Notes: generated by a model from the letters alone, not told the origin. 64,000 nt of DNA from Rattus norvegicus (GCF_036323735.1 NC_086024.1:134035053-134099052); one strand, 5' to 3'. Positions 22,330 to 33,155 are shown, numbered from the stretch's first letter. Numbers and translations: made by a program.

Positions 22330-23005
22330 GCTTCTGAGATGGGCTTAAACTATGAGTGTTCTGGCTTCCCCAGTAGAGAAACTCATTAATGACTTAATAA
22401 GTTGGTAGCATTGTAGGGATGTGGAAGATGAGCAAACCATATCAATGTTCATGATCTGGGCTGTTGCCAGAATACATGTCGATGTCCTGATCTGCACTGC
22501 CAGCTGCCACTTCAATCCATGTTGATGTTCGTGATTCCAGCTGCTTCCAGAAACCATGTAGAAGTCCATGATTCTAACTGCTGCCAGCCACAATGGGCAG
22601 GGAAACTTCTTTTGCTGTAATGTCAATGACTTCAGATTAATAACTAAGAATCAGAGATTTTGAAGGTTTCTGTGCTACCCCCCTGCCCCAAGAAACAGTT
22701 CAGACAGGAAGTTGTTGAAGAGAGTCCTTACCGCTTGTGATAAAAAAGCTGAAATGTAGCTCTTCACAGCTGAAGACTTTTGGCAAGGGGTGGGGGTGGG
22801 GAAGGACTCAGTTTTCTTTAGAGGGCTAGCCCCTGGGAGTTTAACCGTGCCCCACTGGGTGTATGGGCAATAGAAATTGGACTTGGATTTTTTTGGGGGG
22901 TGTTGGGGAGATGCAGGGGTGGGAGGGTGGACCCGGATGAACTAGAAAGGGAGTGTGATGGGGTGCATTGTATGAAATTCCCAAATAATTAATAAAAATA
23001 CTATG
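22330..23005 (+). mobile_element. Lx-type L1 3' UTR, sense
   Basis: It has the same order of blocks as 35160-36715: repeated catgttgatgt-type phrases, a ctgaagacttttggcaagg block, ggggaaggactcagttttct, ccctgggagtttaaccgtg, and an end with tatgaaattcccaaataatt followed by A-rich sequence. No ORF2 remains. Assignment to Lx is from recognition. Confidence 0.6.
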
Positions 23006-23029
23006 CTGGAGAGAAAAAGAGAGGGGGCA

Positions 23030-23245
23030 CAGTTAGAGGAGGTGAGCCACTTCTCGACATGTTTCTTGGCTACCACAAAGCAAGTATCTGCCCCAGCATC
23101 TTCCTGCCCTGATGCTGCACCAGTGCAGACTCGCGCTGTAGATGAAGTCAGCCATGGGCTAACACCTCTGAAAGAAAGCAAAATAAGCTGCCCTCTTTTA
23201 AACTCATCCTGTGTTTGTCAGAGTGAAGAGAAGCTGACTGCCACG
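23030..23245 (+). mobile_element. MaLR LTR 3' fragment
   Basis: Contains cttcctgccctgatgctgca, ctctgaaagaaagcaaaata and gtgaagagaagctgactg, the closing order of old MT-type LTRs. Confidence 0.45.
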
Positions 23246-23249
23246 GTCA

Positions 23250-23542
23250 GTAGAGTAGTAAAGGGGTCAAGTCCAACAAGAGCACTTGGCAACTGTAAAT
23301 AAGTTCACACTGCACCGATGTACTTCTTCTACAAAGTGAAGCTTACTAGATCCAAAGGGAGACATAGAGTCCAGCACAAAAGTGATGGGGCCCTTGGCCA
23401 ATGGGAAGCCACCCCTACATAGTCTTCTCCAGGCACAAGTTCCCTGATAGGTCATCCTTCACACATATTCATATGAGTAACATTAAATGGATTCCATAGA
23501 TTGTGTTTATCATGCATATGCATATATGTTACGATAATAATT
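23250..23542 (+). mobile_element. Lx-type L1 3' end, left part
   Basis: Ends with atatgttacgataataatta, which matches the corresponding part of 27240-27990. It was split by the L1 insertion at 23543-26409 and resumes at 26410-26515. Confidence 0.5.
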
Positions 23543-23559
23543 AAAGAAGGGCTCCTGGA

Positions 23560-23891
23560 AGCTTAAGTCCAAGTGGATCAAGGACCTCCACATCAAACCA
23601 GATACACTCAAACTAATAGAAGACAAAGTGGGGAAGAATCTCAAACACATGGGCACTGGAGAAAATTTCCTGAACAAAACACCAATGGCTTATGCTCTAA
23701 GATCAACAATTGACAAATGGGATCTGTAAGGCAAAGGACACTGTTGTTTGGACAAAACAGCAACCAACAGATTGGGAAAAGATCTTTATCAATCCTACAA
23801 CTGATAGAGGGCTTATATCCAAAATATACAAAGAACTCAGGAAGTTAGACGGCAGGGAGACAAATAACCCTATTAAAAATGGGGTTCAGAC
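23560..23891 (+). pseudogene. L1 ORF2 fragment, segment A
   Basis: Matches 24613-24966 base for base apart from scattered changes and a deletion of about 20 bp near 23728. The frame gives KDTVVWTKQQPTDWEKIF, an ORF2 C-terminal half motif. Non-functional fragment ending at an abrupt junction. Confidence 0.9.
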
Positions 23892-25096
23892 TACTAAAGC
23901 TGATAAACAACTTCAGCAAAGTGGCTGGGTATAAAATTAACTCAAATAAATCAGTAGCCTTCCTCTATACAAAAGAGAAACAAGCCGAGAAAGAAATTAG
24001 GGAAACGACACCCTTCATAATAGACCCAAATAATATAAAGTACCTCAGTGTGACTTTAACCAAGCAAGTAAAAGATCTGTACAATAAGAACTTCAAGACT
24101 CTGAAGAAAGAAATTGAAGAAGACCTCAGAAGATGGAAAGATCTCCCATGTTCATGGATTGGCAGGATTAATATAGTAAAAATGGCCATTCTACCAAAAG
24201 CGATCTACAGATTCAATGCAATCTCCATCAAAATACCAATCCAATTCTTCAAAGAGTTAGACAGAACAATTTGCAAATTCATCTGGAATAACAAAAAACC
24301 CAGGATAGCTAAAGCTATCCTCAACAATGAAAGGACTTCAGGGGGAATCACTATTCCTGAACTGAAGCAGTATTTCAGAGCAATAGTGATAAAAACTGCA
24401 TGGTATTGGTACAGAGACAGACAGATAGACCAATGGAATAGAATTGAAGACCCAGAAATGAGCCCACACACCTATGGTCACTTGATTTTTGACAAAGGAG
24501 CCAAAACCATCCAATGGAAAAAAGATAGCATTTTCAGCAAATGGTGCTGGTTCAACTGGAGGTCAACATGTAGAAGAATGCAGACCGATCCATGCTTATC
24601 ACCCTGTACAAAGCTTAGGTCCAAGTGGATCAAGGACCTCCACATAAAACCAGATACACTCAAACTAATAGAAGAAAAACTAGGGAAGCATCTGGAACAC
24701 ATGGGCACTGGAAAAAATTTCCTGAACAAAACACCAATGGCTTATGCTCTAAGATCAAGAATCGACAAATGGGATCTCATAAAACTGCAAAGCTTGTGTA
24801 AGGCAAAGGACACTGTGGTTAGGACAGAACGGCAACCAACAGATTGGGAAAAGATCTTTACCAATCCTACAACAGATAGTGGCCTTATATCCAAAATATA
24901 CAAAGAACTCAAGAAGTTAGACTGCAGGGAGACAAATAACCCTATTAAAAAATGGGGTTCAGAGCTAAACAAAGAATTCACAGCTGAGGAATGCCGAATG
25001 GCTGAGAAACACCTAAAGAAATGTTCAACATCTTTAGTCATAAGGGAAATGCAAATCAAAGCAACCCTGAGATTTCACCTCACACCAATGAGAATG
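23892..25096 (+). pseudogene. L1 ORF2 fragment, segment B (RT thumb to C-terminal region)
   Basis: Part of an open frame of 439 codons (23879-25198). Recognisable ORF2 words in order: KVAGYKINSNKSVAFLYT, LRRWKDLPCSWIGRINIVKM, FNAISIKIPIQFFKEL, GGITIPELKQYFRAIVIKTA, NPIKKWGSELNKEF and MAEKHLKKCSTSLVIREMQI. It lacks the endonuclease and the RT catalytic core, so it cannot encode a working protein. After residue 406 the frame runs by chance into the ID tail. The open frame indicates a young copy with little decay. Confidence 0.9.
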
Positions 25097-25140
25097 GGGT
25101 TCGGTCCCCAGGTCCGAAAAAAAGAAAAAAGAAAAAAAAA
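25097..25140 (+). mobile_element. 5'-truncated ID SINE tail fused to L1
   Basis: The sequence ggttcggtccccaggtccga followed by an A-rich tail with two G interruptions is the last ~20 nt of an ID element (compare 54591-54605 and 59518-59535). It directly follows L1 ORF2 sequence without the rest of the ID. See the finding on a chimeric cDNA. Confidence 0.85.
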
Positions 25141-25664
25141 GGAAAATGCAAATCAAAACAACCCTGAGATTCCACCTCACACAAGTCAGAATGGCTAAAA
25201 TCAAAAACTCAGGTGACAGCAGATGCTGGCGAGGATGCGGAGAAAGAGGAACATTCCTTTGTTGTTGTTGGGATTGGAGACTGGTACAACCATTATGGAA
25301 ATCGGTCTGGAGGTTCCTCAGAAAATTGGACATTGCACTACCTGAGGACCCAGCTATACCTCTCTTGGGCATATACCCAAAAGATGCTCCAACATATAAC
25401 AAAGACACGTGCTCCACTATGTTCATAGCAGCCTTATTTATAATAGCCAGAAGTTGGAAAGAACCCAGATGCCTTTCAACAGAGGAATGGATACAGAAAA
25501 TGTGGTACATCTACACAATGGAATATTACTCTGCTATCAAAAACAATGACTTTATGAAATTCGTAGGCAAATGGATAGAACTGGAAAATATCATCCTGAG
25601 TGAGGTAACCCAGTCACAGAAAAACACACGTGGTATGCACTCATTGATAAGTGACTATTAGCCC
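25141..25664 (+). pseudogene. L1 ORF2 C-terminal end, segment C
   Basis: Open from 25146 to the stop after LISDY at 25659-25661. Words: MQIKTTLRFHLTQVRMAKI, LVQPLWKSVWRFLRKL, ALPEDPAIPLLGIYPKD, STEEWIQKMWYIYTMEYYSA and FVGKWIELENIILSEVTQSQ. The Cys-rich stretch before LVQPLW (CWRGCGERGT..) is present, but the later residues read CCCWDW, so the usual zinc-knuckle His and last Cys appear altered. It repeats the first ~50 bp that also end segment B (about 25043-25096). Confidence 0.92.
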
Positions 25665-26392
25665 AAATGCTTGAATTACCCTAGATGCACAGAACACAGG
25701 AAACTCAAGAAGGATGACCAAATGCGAAGGCTTCACTCCTTTAAAAGGGGAACAAGAATACCCTTGGGAAGGAATAGGGAGGCAAAGTTTAGAACAGAGG
25801 CTGAAGGAATACCCATTCAGAGCCTGCCCCACATGTGGCCCATACATATACAGCCACCAGACTAGATAAGATGGATGAAGCAAAGAAGTGCAGGCCGACA
25901 GGAACCAGATGTAGATCTCTCCTGAGAGACACAGCCAGAATATGGCAAATACATAGGCGAATGCTAGGAGCAAACCACTGAACTGAGAACGGGGCCCCTG
26001 TTGAAGGAATCAGAGAAAGGACTGAAAGAGCTTGAAGGGGCTTGAGACCCCATATGAACAACAATGCCAAGCAACCAGAGCTTCCAGGGACTAAGCCACT
26101 ACCCAAAGGCTATACATGGACAGACTCTGGACTCTGACCTCATAGGTAGCAATGAATATCCTAGTAAGAGCACCAGTATAAAGGGAAGCCCTTGGTCCTG
26201 CCAAGGCTGGACCCCCAGTGAATGGGATTGTTGGGGGGAGGGCAGTAATGGGAGGCGGATGGGGAGGGAAACACCCATATAGAAGGGGAGGGGGAGGGGT
26301 TAGGGGGATGTTTGCCTGGAAACCGGGAAAGGTAATAACAATTGAAATATAAATAAGAAATAGCCAAGTTAATAAAGATGGAGAAAAAAGAA
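25665..26392 (+). mobile_element. L1 3' UTR of the young rat-type copy
   Basis: Runs from the ORF2 stop to the A-rich end (aataaagatggagaaaaaag), including the G-rich polypurine part at about 26226-26310. It matches in antisense 47179-47577. Confidence 0.9.
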
Positions 26393-26409
26393 AAAGAAGG
26401 GCTCCTGGA

Positions 26410-26515
26410 TTGGAGAAGGAATGGAAGGCACTGGGGGAGTTGGAGGGGGAGAGGTTGGGAGGGGAATGGAGTGGAAATACAGCACTAAGGAAGGAAATTC
26501 TCAAAAAAAAAAAAA
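26410..26515 (+). mobile_element. Lx-type L1 3' end, right part
   Basis: G-rich tail (gggggagttggagggggaga; aggaaggaaattctcaaaaa) continuing the element interrupted at 23542. Confidence 0.5.
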
Positions 26516-27238
26516 ATCAGCGAGCACTGTTCCAAAACTGTTCTGCAAGCAGTGTACCTAACACATGAGTGTCACTCTCCTGCCAGCAGTCACCCATCTC
26601 CATGGCACATGAAGACACCTGGCAAAGGCCATGCGTTAGGACATGAAACAAATCTCATCAAACTTGAGGTGAAACTGAAAGTGCAGTATACATTCTCGTG
26701 GACCTTCATAGAAAAAGAGTAAAAAAAAAAACCAACAAAAGAAACTTTAGAACCTATGGGACTTGGAACCCTGACAGCATTCTCTTAAACAACTGATAAG
26801 TCAATGGGTAAATTAAAGTAAAATTTAAAATGTTGTTGAAAGAAATGCAAATGCAGCATTAGCTAGACCCATGTGACACCGTAAAAGCGGTACTGAGCCA
26901 ACTTAATTTATGCCACTTAGTGCCTACCTAATGAGATAAAAGAGTTCAAAAGCACAGCCCGTTGATGCAACTCAATAAATCCGAAAAGCGAGAAACAAAT
27001 TAAACCCCAAATTAGCAGAAGGAAAGAAATAACAAGGACTGGGGCTCAAATAATGAAACAGAAAACTCAGAAATAAAAACAAATCCAAACACAGCCAAAA
27101 GATCAATTAAATGACGAGTGGATTGTGGGAAAGATATAATTGGCAAGCTTTTAGGTACCCTAGCAGAGGAGAAAAGAGAGAGGAAATCCAAATAAAATGA
27201 GGCATGTTTTGGACTGTGACCAAGAGTAATAGCAGTTA
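26516..27238 (+). pseudogene. Ancient L1 ORF2 fragment, sense
   Basis: Highly diverged, but the order of words fits ORF2 between the endonuclease and RT: aggacatgaaacaaatctca, acctatgggacttggaaccc, gtaaaagcggtactgagcca, aggaaagaaataacaaggac and aaacagaaaactcagaaat. No open frame. Confidence 0.5.
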
Positions 27239-27239
27239 C

Positions 27240-27855
27240 TCTCCAAAACTTGATAATAAGACTTTCTTACCAGCCACCTGCAAACCTACAAGCCTAAATC
27301 CAGACCTGCAGCCCCCAGGTCTTCCTTAGGCACAAGCCTCATTGCCTGAATGAGTGTAGGTACCACTTCTCATCAACTGGACACAATGCAGAGAATCATT
27401 GGAACCTGGGGAGCCAAGCCCTACTGGATACAACTATGTCACAGACCCTGCAGCTAAGGTTTAGGGAACACTGGGGGTGGGGAGGACGGAAGTATTGTAA
27501 GAACTGAGATACCAGGAAGGCCATAGTGGTGCAGTCTCTCCTAGAAATGACTGCATAGACAAGACGAAGAGTAGCAATGTCAATGGACTTGATAATGTAG
27601 AAGGGGAAATGATCTTGGAATCCTACGTAGGCCAAGAACAATAGGTAACTAATGATGGCTGGAAGTAGAATTATCTTCTTCCAGGGATGAGCCCCTTTGG
27701 TTGTTTAATGCACAGTGGTCAGTCCTAAACATATACATATCAACAACAAAAATGGATGCTGCAGATTGTACTTATACATTTGTGCAAGTATGTGAAGGGT
27801 TCATGTGTATGTGTGTGTAACAATAATAATCAAAGAGGAAAAGGCTATCAGCTTG

Positions 27856-27914
<59 letters not shown>

Positions 27915-27990
27915 GACTTAGAAAAAATGTACCTGGGAAGGGCTGGACGGAGGAAAGGGAAGGCAGAAAGTTATGTAATTTTATTTCAAT
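27240..27990 (+). mobile_element. Lx-type L1 3' UTR, sense
   Basis: Includes ggagccaagccctactggat, cttccagggatgagcccctt, gtaacaataataatcaaaga and an end with atttcaatttaaaaaaat. The block order matches 23250-23542 plus 26410-26515. A TG microsatellite is embedded. Confidence 0.55.
27858..27912 (+). repeat. (TG)n microsatellite
   Basis: About 27 uninterrupted TG units inside the Lx 3' end. Confidence 0.97.
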
Positions 27991-28004
27991 TTAAAAAAAT
28001 ATTT

Positions 28005-28165
28005 TAGTGGCCTGGCATGGTGGCCCATGCCTTTAATCCCAGCACCTGAAAGGCAAAGGTAGGTGGATCTCTGTAAGTTCGAGGCCGGGCCGGTCTACAA
28101 AGCAAGTTCCAGGACAGTTAGGACTATAACACAGATAAACCTTACCTCAAAACAAAACAAAACAA
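28005..28165 (+). mobile_element. B1 SINE, sense
   Basis: Complete order: ggcctggcatggtggcccat, tttaatcccagcacctgaaa, gtaagttcgaggccgggccg and caagttccaggacagttagg, then an AAAAC-type tail. The A-rich tail runs into the minisatellite at 28181. Confidence 0.92.
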
Positions 28166-28180
28166 CAAAACCAGTCACAT

Positions 28181-28503
28181 AACCAACCAACCCACCAACC
28201 CACCAACCAACCCACCAACCCACCAACCAACCCACTAACCAACCAACCCACCAACCCACCAACCAACCCACTAACCAACCAACCCACCAACCCACCAACC
28301 AACCCACTAACCAACCCACTAACCCACCAACCAACCCACCAACCCACCAACCAACCCACCAACCAACCCACCAACCAACCCACCAACCAACCCACTAACC
28401 AACCCACTAACTAACCAACCAACCCACCAACCAACCAACCCACCAACCAACCCACCAACGCACCAACCAACCCACCAACCAACCAACCCACCAACCAACC
28501 CAA
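28181..28503 (+). repeat. (CCAA/CCCA)n minisatellite
   Basis: About 320 bp of CCAAC and CCAC units in groups such as CCAACCAACCCA, with rare T changes (cccactaacc). It starts just after the tail of a B1. Gly-Trp-Leu-Val frames on the minus strand (28095-28543) are translations of it. Confidence 0.96.
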
Positions 28504-29261
28504 ACCTCCATATTTTAAATGAGAGAAGGGAGCTGGAGGTCAATGGGGATTAATTTCAATAAACAGAATTTGTTTTAAAAAATCAACAAAAAACAAAAAC
28601 AAAACAAAAAAGAGACTTTATTGGTGAGGACACCACACACAAGCCACAGAACTTGAAGAAATTAGGTTGTTAATGATCTGGAAGCTTTATGTTAGCTCTC
28701 TGGCTAACTTTCATAGTGCTAGATGGTTCTATGCACTCTACCTAGGGAGCAAAAATCAGGAATGGTTTAAGCTAGATGGGGACATTGCAAGGTACAGTAA
28801 CACTGGTTAAAAAAAAAATATACGCCAGTAGCCAAATGCATTCTGATTGGATTTAAAGCTCATTGAACCCATGAACCCATGGCTGGCTAAGTCACAGGCC
28901 CACTGTTATTTTATACTGAGAGCATGTAGTAATAAATTGCTCCCTAAGTTCTTCTCTTTGTTCCCACAGATTAGTACACAACCTCATCAGACAAGCCTTG
29001 TTTCGAAATAGCATGTGATTATACAGAGACCCTCAACTGCTCCGTGTGGACCTTAAATGTGATGTCTATAGTATCTGTCCCCCGTGGACAGTGGGTGGAG
29101 ACTGGGTGGAAAGACTCTAGTGGCCAAAGTGAGTAGGTGTCTGCAGCAAAACATGTCTCGCAGGACCCATGCACTCCCAGCAGCTGTGACTGCCTACACC
29201 AAGCCTGCACAAGATCAAGTCAGTCAGCATTCCAGCAGGAATGCAGGAGGGGCTCACAGGC
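28504..29261. other. No recognised gene
   Basis: Includes an AAAAC-rich patch at 28580-28612. Parts (28640-29100) may be old repeat, but I cannot name it. Confidence 0.35.
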
Positions 29262-29372
29262 TCTGTATTAGATACTTTGGTGTTTTGAGACAGGATCTCT
29301 CAACATCTTTCAACAGTCCACCTGCCTCTGACTCCCAAGTGCTGAGATTAAAGGCGTGTGCCACCACACCCA
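29262..29372 (-). mobile_element. B1-like SINE, antisense
   Basis: Shows tgttttgagacaggatctct, ctgcctctgactcccaagtg and ctgagattaaaggcgtgtgc. Confidence 0.85.
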
Positions 29373-29735
29373 ACCTTTTAGTCATTTTTCTATTTCTGTG
29401 GCAAAACTCCATGGCCATGGCAACTCATAAAATAAAGCTTTAATTTGGAGTTCATGGTTGCAGAGGGTTAGAGTCCATGGTCATCATGACAGGAAGCATG
29501 GCAGAAGGCAGGCAGGCATGGCACTGGAGCAATAACTGAGAGCTTACACCCTTACCTGCAAGTAGGAGGGGAAGAAAGCTAACTGAAAAATATATGAGCT
29601 TTTGAAAGCTTAAAGTCTACCCCCAGTAACACACTTCCTCCAACAAGACCACACCCCTAATCCTTCCTGAACAGTTCCACCAACTGGGGAGCAAGCATAT
29701 AAATACATAAGCCATTGTCATTTAAACCACTTAAA
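29373..29735 (-). mobile_element. MT-type MaLR LTR, antisense
   Basis: Antisense order: ttctgtggcaaaactccatg, cataaaataaagctttaatt, gagtccatggtcatcatgac, cacacttcctccaacaagac, ccaactggggagcaagcata and cattgtcatttaaaccac. This matches an MT LTR with TGT..ACA-like ends. Confidence 0.75.
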
Positions 29736-29739
29736 GCCT

Positions 29740-30050
29740 TTACCCCTTGATGAGGACTTATGGGCAGATGATGGGGAAGGATAGTTGGGTTTCTCTAAAG
29801 GTATGGCTTTAGAGTCAATGATCATGATCTAGTCCATGAACACCCACCCATGCATATATGTGTAGCACAAACTGTACTGTGTAGGCTATAAAGGAAAGAA
29901 GAGGGCATGAAGCTGGGAGTCAGTGAGGGAGGAGGGTAGATCAGACAGGAGTTGGGGGAGAGTAGGGCGAATATATTCAAAATACATTGTATGTGTTTTC
30001 AAAAGAATTAATAAAATATTACATTTTATACAAACATACTATAAAGTGAT
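29740..30050 (+). mobile_element. Lx-type L1 3' end, sense
   Basis: G-rich block (gttgggggagagtagggcga), then caaaatacattgtatgtgtt and aagaattaataaaatatt, the typical Lx tail. Confidence 0.6.
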
Positions 30051-30059
30051 AGGAAGTAG

Positions 30060-30370
30060 GGCAGGATGTTCCATCACTGAATTAGACAAAGGGGATAGCA
30101 CAGAGAACAGAAATATAGTTACGTACAACCAGCTGAGTCTTGACAGGGACAGCAGAAAGGGAAAGTTTCTAAATGATGCTGGGAACACTAGATATTTATA
30201 TGCAGAAGAAAGAAATGAGAACCCTCCCTCTCTTCCTGTGTACAAAACCATCTAAAATGGGTCAAAGACTGTTCGAAGAACACATAGGATCTTAGGATAG
30301 GAGGCTGGGCAAGGTTCTTGGCTGTAGAAATGACTCGGGAAGGACAGGCAATGAAAACAAAAGCTAACAA
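30060..30370 (+). pseudogene. Old L1 ORF2 fragment, sense
   Basis: Contains aaatgatgctgggaacacta, gaaatgagaaccctccctct and aaaaccatctaaaatgggtc, matching a part of the ORF2 C-terminal half. Short and frame-broken. Confidence 0.55.
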
Positions 30371-30371
30371 A

Positions 30372-30560
30372 TGAGGCCGGAAAGATGGCTTACTCGTTAT
30401 GAGCACTGGTTGCTTTTGCAAAGGACCCAGATCCAGTTCCTAGCATCTGCAGAGCAGTTCACAGCTGCCTGTAAGTCCAGTTCCAGGGGCTCTGGCACCA
30501 CATCCCGGGAGGAAGTCTCAGCTGGACAATTACTCAGACACACTGCCCTGTGGGCGTATC
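30372..30560 (+). mobile_element. B3 SINE, sense
   Basis: The tRNA-like head ggccggaaagatggcttact is followed by aaaggacccagatccagttc, cagttcacagctgcctgtaa and gtccagttccaggggctctg. Diverged but complete through the body. Confidence 0.85.
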
Positions 30561-30569
30561 TGTAGGTGT

Positions 30570-30815
30570 TGCATTGATTGTAAGTTTGCCATCCCCTGTG
30601 CTGCATAAGAAACCCCCCAACTCCCAGAGCATCGTCCTGGGAAGGAATCATCAAAGAAAATCCTTCTTCAAGCTTCTGCTTCAAGCACCTCTTGAGTTCC
30701 TGACTTTCTCAGTGATGGACCATGACCTGGAGGATGAAGAAAACCCCCTCCTCCTCTACGTTTCTATTGGTCAGAGTCTTTTTATCAAAGTAACAGGGAT
30801 GAAGCTAGGGCAGAT
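30570..30815 (+). mobile_element. LTR-like fragment
   Basis: The closing part reads like a MaLR-type LTR end in sense: gatggaccatgacctggagg, tctattggtcagagtctttt and tcaaagtaacaggga. Weak. Confidence 0.35.
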
Positions 30816-31061
30816 CTCATAGACTTGCCTCAAAGCAGAACACACAAATGACCTATGGGCATGCCCAAGGGTGAGGATGGTAACTTCCTACTTCTCATCG
30901 GTGAAATGCGTGTCAGAGCCATACCTGGCTGTCCCCTCTCCCTGGTTAGAATGGCTATCACCAGAAGGATGAAATGAACAAATGAAGCCCCATCCAAAAG
31001 TTCTGTGTATCATTTACTAAGCTGTTGGAGGGGATGTGACTGGAGATCATGACTCGTGGCC

Positions 31062-31412
31062 TAGTGAGGGTTCCTATTGCTGTGATCAAACACCATGACC
31101 AAAAGCACCTTGGGGAGGAAAGGGTTATTTTGCCTTAACTTCCACATCACAGTGTATGATCAAAGGAAGTCAGAACAGGGACTGCTTTACTGTTTTGCCC
31201 CTCCTGGCTCACTCTGTTTTATATACAACCAAGACTACCTACCTACCTGGGATGGTACCACCCACAATGGGCTGGTCTCTCCCACATTGATCATCAATCT
31301 AGAAAGTGCCCCCAAGGTCTTGCCCACAGACTGATCTTATGGACACATTTTTTCCTCAACTGAGGTTTCCTCCTCATAGATGACTCTAGCTTCTGTTTGT
31401 TGACAAAAACTT
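31062..31412 (-). mobile_element. Rodent LTR-type repeat, antisense (same family as 52915)
   Basis: Shows ggttcctattgctgtgatca, ccatgaccaaaagcaccttg, gggaggaaagggttattttg and cacccacaatgggctggtct, ending near tagcttctgtttgttgacaa. Collinear with 52915-53317. Confidence 0.6.
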
Positions 31413-32685
31413 GCCTGGGAATCAGGAAGGCGATCTTCACTCTCCATGATCTCCATTTCCAATTCCCCAGTCTCATCCCCAGTCCTGAAGCAGAGCAGTT
31501 GCAGGAGTCCATTCACCCCGAGGACTCCACCAAACCTCTGCAGATCCAGACTTCCTACTCCCTGTGGATCCTTTTTGTCCCTCCCTTCAGCCCATCCCCA
31601 TGTGGTCCCATCCTGTCAGAATCTAATATCTATAAATACATTATACCAGAAGCCCCCAGTGGTTACATTTGGCAAAGACTCAGAAGCATTACCTGCCAGG
31701 CATCCCTCAACCACCACACGTTTCTCAGGTCCAGAGAGGGTAATAGAATCCAAGGATTAGAACACCCACCCAGCATGCCTAGAGTCATAACCATCCAACC
31801 TAGCTAGCTAGAACACAGTGCAAAACTGCAATCGTTAGATTCCTCCCAGAATGCCTGTGCAAGCAATCGCCTACTGGAAGGCCTGGGCTGACTGACTCAG
31901 CTGCCATCTGGGTCCAAACCCAGGGCTTTAAGTGAGTCCACCTCAATATCTACTCCATTTATTTGCTGGAGAATGTAGAAGAGCCAGTCTTGCAGAACCA
32001 GATGTCATTACTGAATGGGACCAGTCCTAGGCAATTCTGGCTGACCCCCAAGATGGAGCTTGGGCAATGGTGCTTCTTGAAGGCGACCAAGGTGTGCAGC
32101 AGCCTGGAGCTCACTTGGAACCTAGCTCTTGACTGTCCACCAGATCCACCCTGATTCTGAGCAACATTAGGATGTCTGAGGTGAGTCTTTGGGATGGTCT
32201 GGTATTTATGGTGCGTCAGAAACCAGAAACCTTGAGTCAGATCAATGACTTGGTGCAATGAATATTTGCATGTAAAGCAGTTTGGAAGAAAATGTGTGAC
32301 ACACTGCAGCTTCCAATGCCACTTTGGTGGATGAATATGCAATGGAAAGGTGGGAAAGACGGAGGAAGGGAGCCAGCTGTGAGTGCGTGGTGGACAGGTG
32401 GAACTAGAGACACAATGGCCGTGACAGGTGTGAGAGAAGGCTGTGGTCAATGTGGGAGCATGTCATTGCCAGGTAGGGTCTGGCAGGTTGTGCACAGCAG
32501 CCTGGAGCTTGTGCAGACTCAGCCTCCAAATGTGCGGCCTAGCCACATGGTCTACCCTGGCTCTGAGCAGCAGCAGAGTCAAAGAGAGAGAAAGAACAGT
32601 TCATTTTCTGGATTGAACCTCCCTAAAAGACCTCCATGGTTCCATAACCCCAATGATAGGAGTCACAGCTAAGGTCACCCTTATT
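31413..32685. other. No recognised gene or repeat
   Basis: About 1.3 kb with relatively few recognisable repeats. Frames of up to 163 codons (31959-32450, minus) carry no known domain. Possibly old single-copy or ERV-derived sequence. Confidence 0.35.
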
Positions 32686-32689
32686 GATT

Positions 32690-33155
32690 CATGGGTTCCT
32701 CTCTTATCCAAGGTCTTTGTCACATCCTGGAGAAGACCCCTGTCTCCCCACCCTGTCAGTTGCTGATTTTCATTCATTCTCATGGCCATCTGGCCATCTC
32801 TCCTGTCCCTTCCCACACCTGATCCTGTACCCCCTTTCCCCATCTCCATCCCCCCTCCCACCCAGTTCCTCCCTCCATCTGCCTCTCATGACTATTTTAT
32901 TCCCCCTTCTAAGTGAGATTCAAGCATCCTCACTTGTGCCTTCCTTCTTCTTTAGCTTCTTTGGGTCTGTGGAGTGGAGTGTGGGTATCCTGTATTTTAT
33001 GGCTAATGTTCACATACATACCATGAATGTTGTTTTAGGACTGAGTTATCTCAATCAGGATGATATTCTCAAATTCCATCCATTTGCCTGCAAAATTCAT
33101 GATGTCTTGGTTTTTAATAGCTAAATAGTATTCCATTGTATAGATGTATCACATT
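32690..33155 (-). mobile_element. L1 3' UTR and ORF2 end, antisense (outer element, part 1)
   Basis: Antisense L1 3' UTR (ccttcccacacctgatcctg; gattcaagcatcctcacttg) followed by the ORF2 C-terminus antisense (tagctaaatagtattccatt). It is interrupted at about 33156 by another L1 and resumes at 34036. Confidence 0.85.

Larger units (their letters stand above)
23543..26409 (+). mobile_element. Complex rat-type L1 insertion bounded by a 17-bp TSD
   Basis: The direct repeat aaagaagggctcctgga is found at 23543-23559 and 26393-26409, identical in 17 bp, so the whole interval entered as an L1 insertion that then changed internally. Inside are segment A (23560-23891, ORF2), segment B (23892-25096, ORF2 from further upstream), a 5'-truncated ID tail (25097-25140) and segment C (25141-26392, ORF2 C-terminus, 3' UTR and A-rich tail). 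A and B overlap in L1 coordinates: the stretch at 23565-23890 repeats what is at 24613-24966. The A and C parts fit one L1 with about 77 bp missing at the point where B plus the ID tail sits. Confidence 0.85.

Noticed and set aside
23879..25198. 439-codon open frame as a functional gene
   Set aside because: It is an L1 ORF2 fragment lacking the endonuclease and the RT catalytic core, and its end runs into an ID tail by chance.
28181..28503. CRISPR-like array
   Set aside because: The array has no constant-length repeats separated by unique spacers. It is a continuous tandem repeat in mammalian DNA.
28095..28543. Gly-Trp-Leu-Val repeat 'protein' frames
   Set aside because: They are translations of the CCAA/CCCA minisatellite in several frames. 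No start context or homology is evident.
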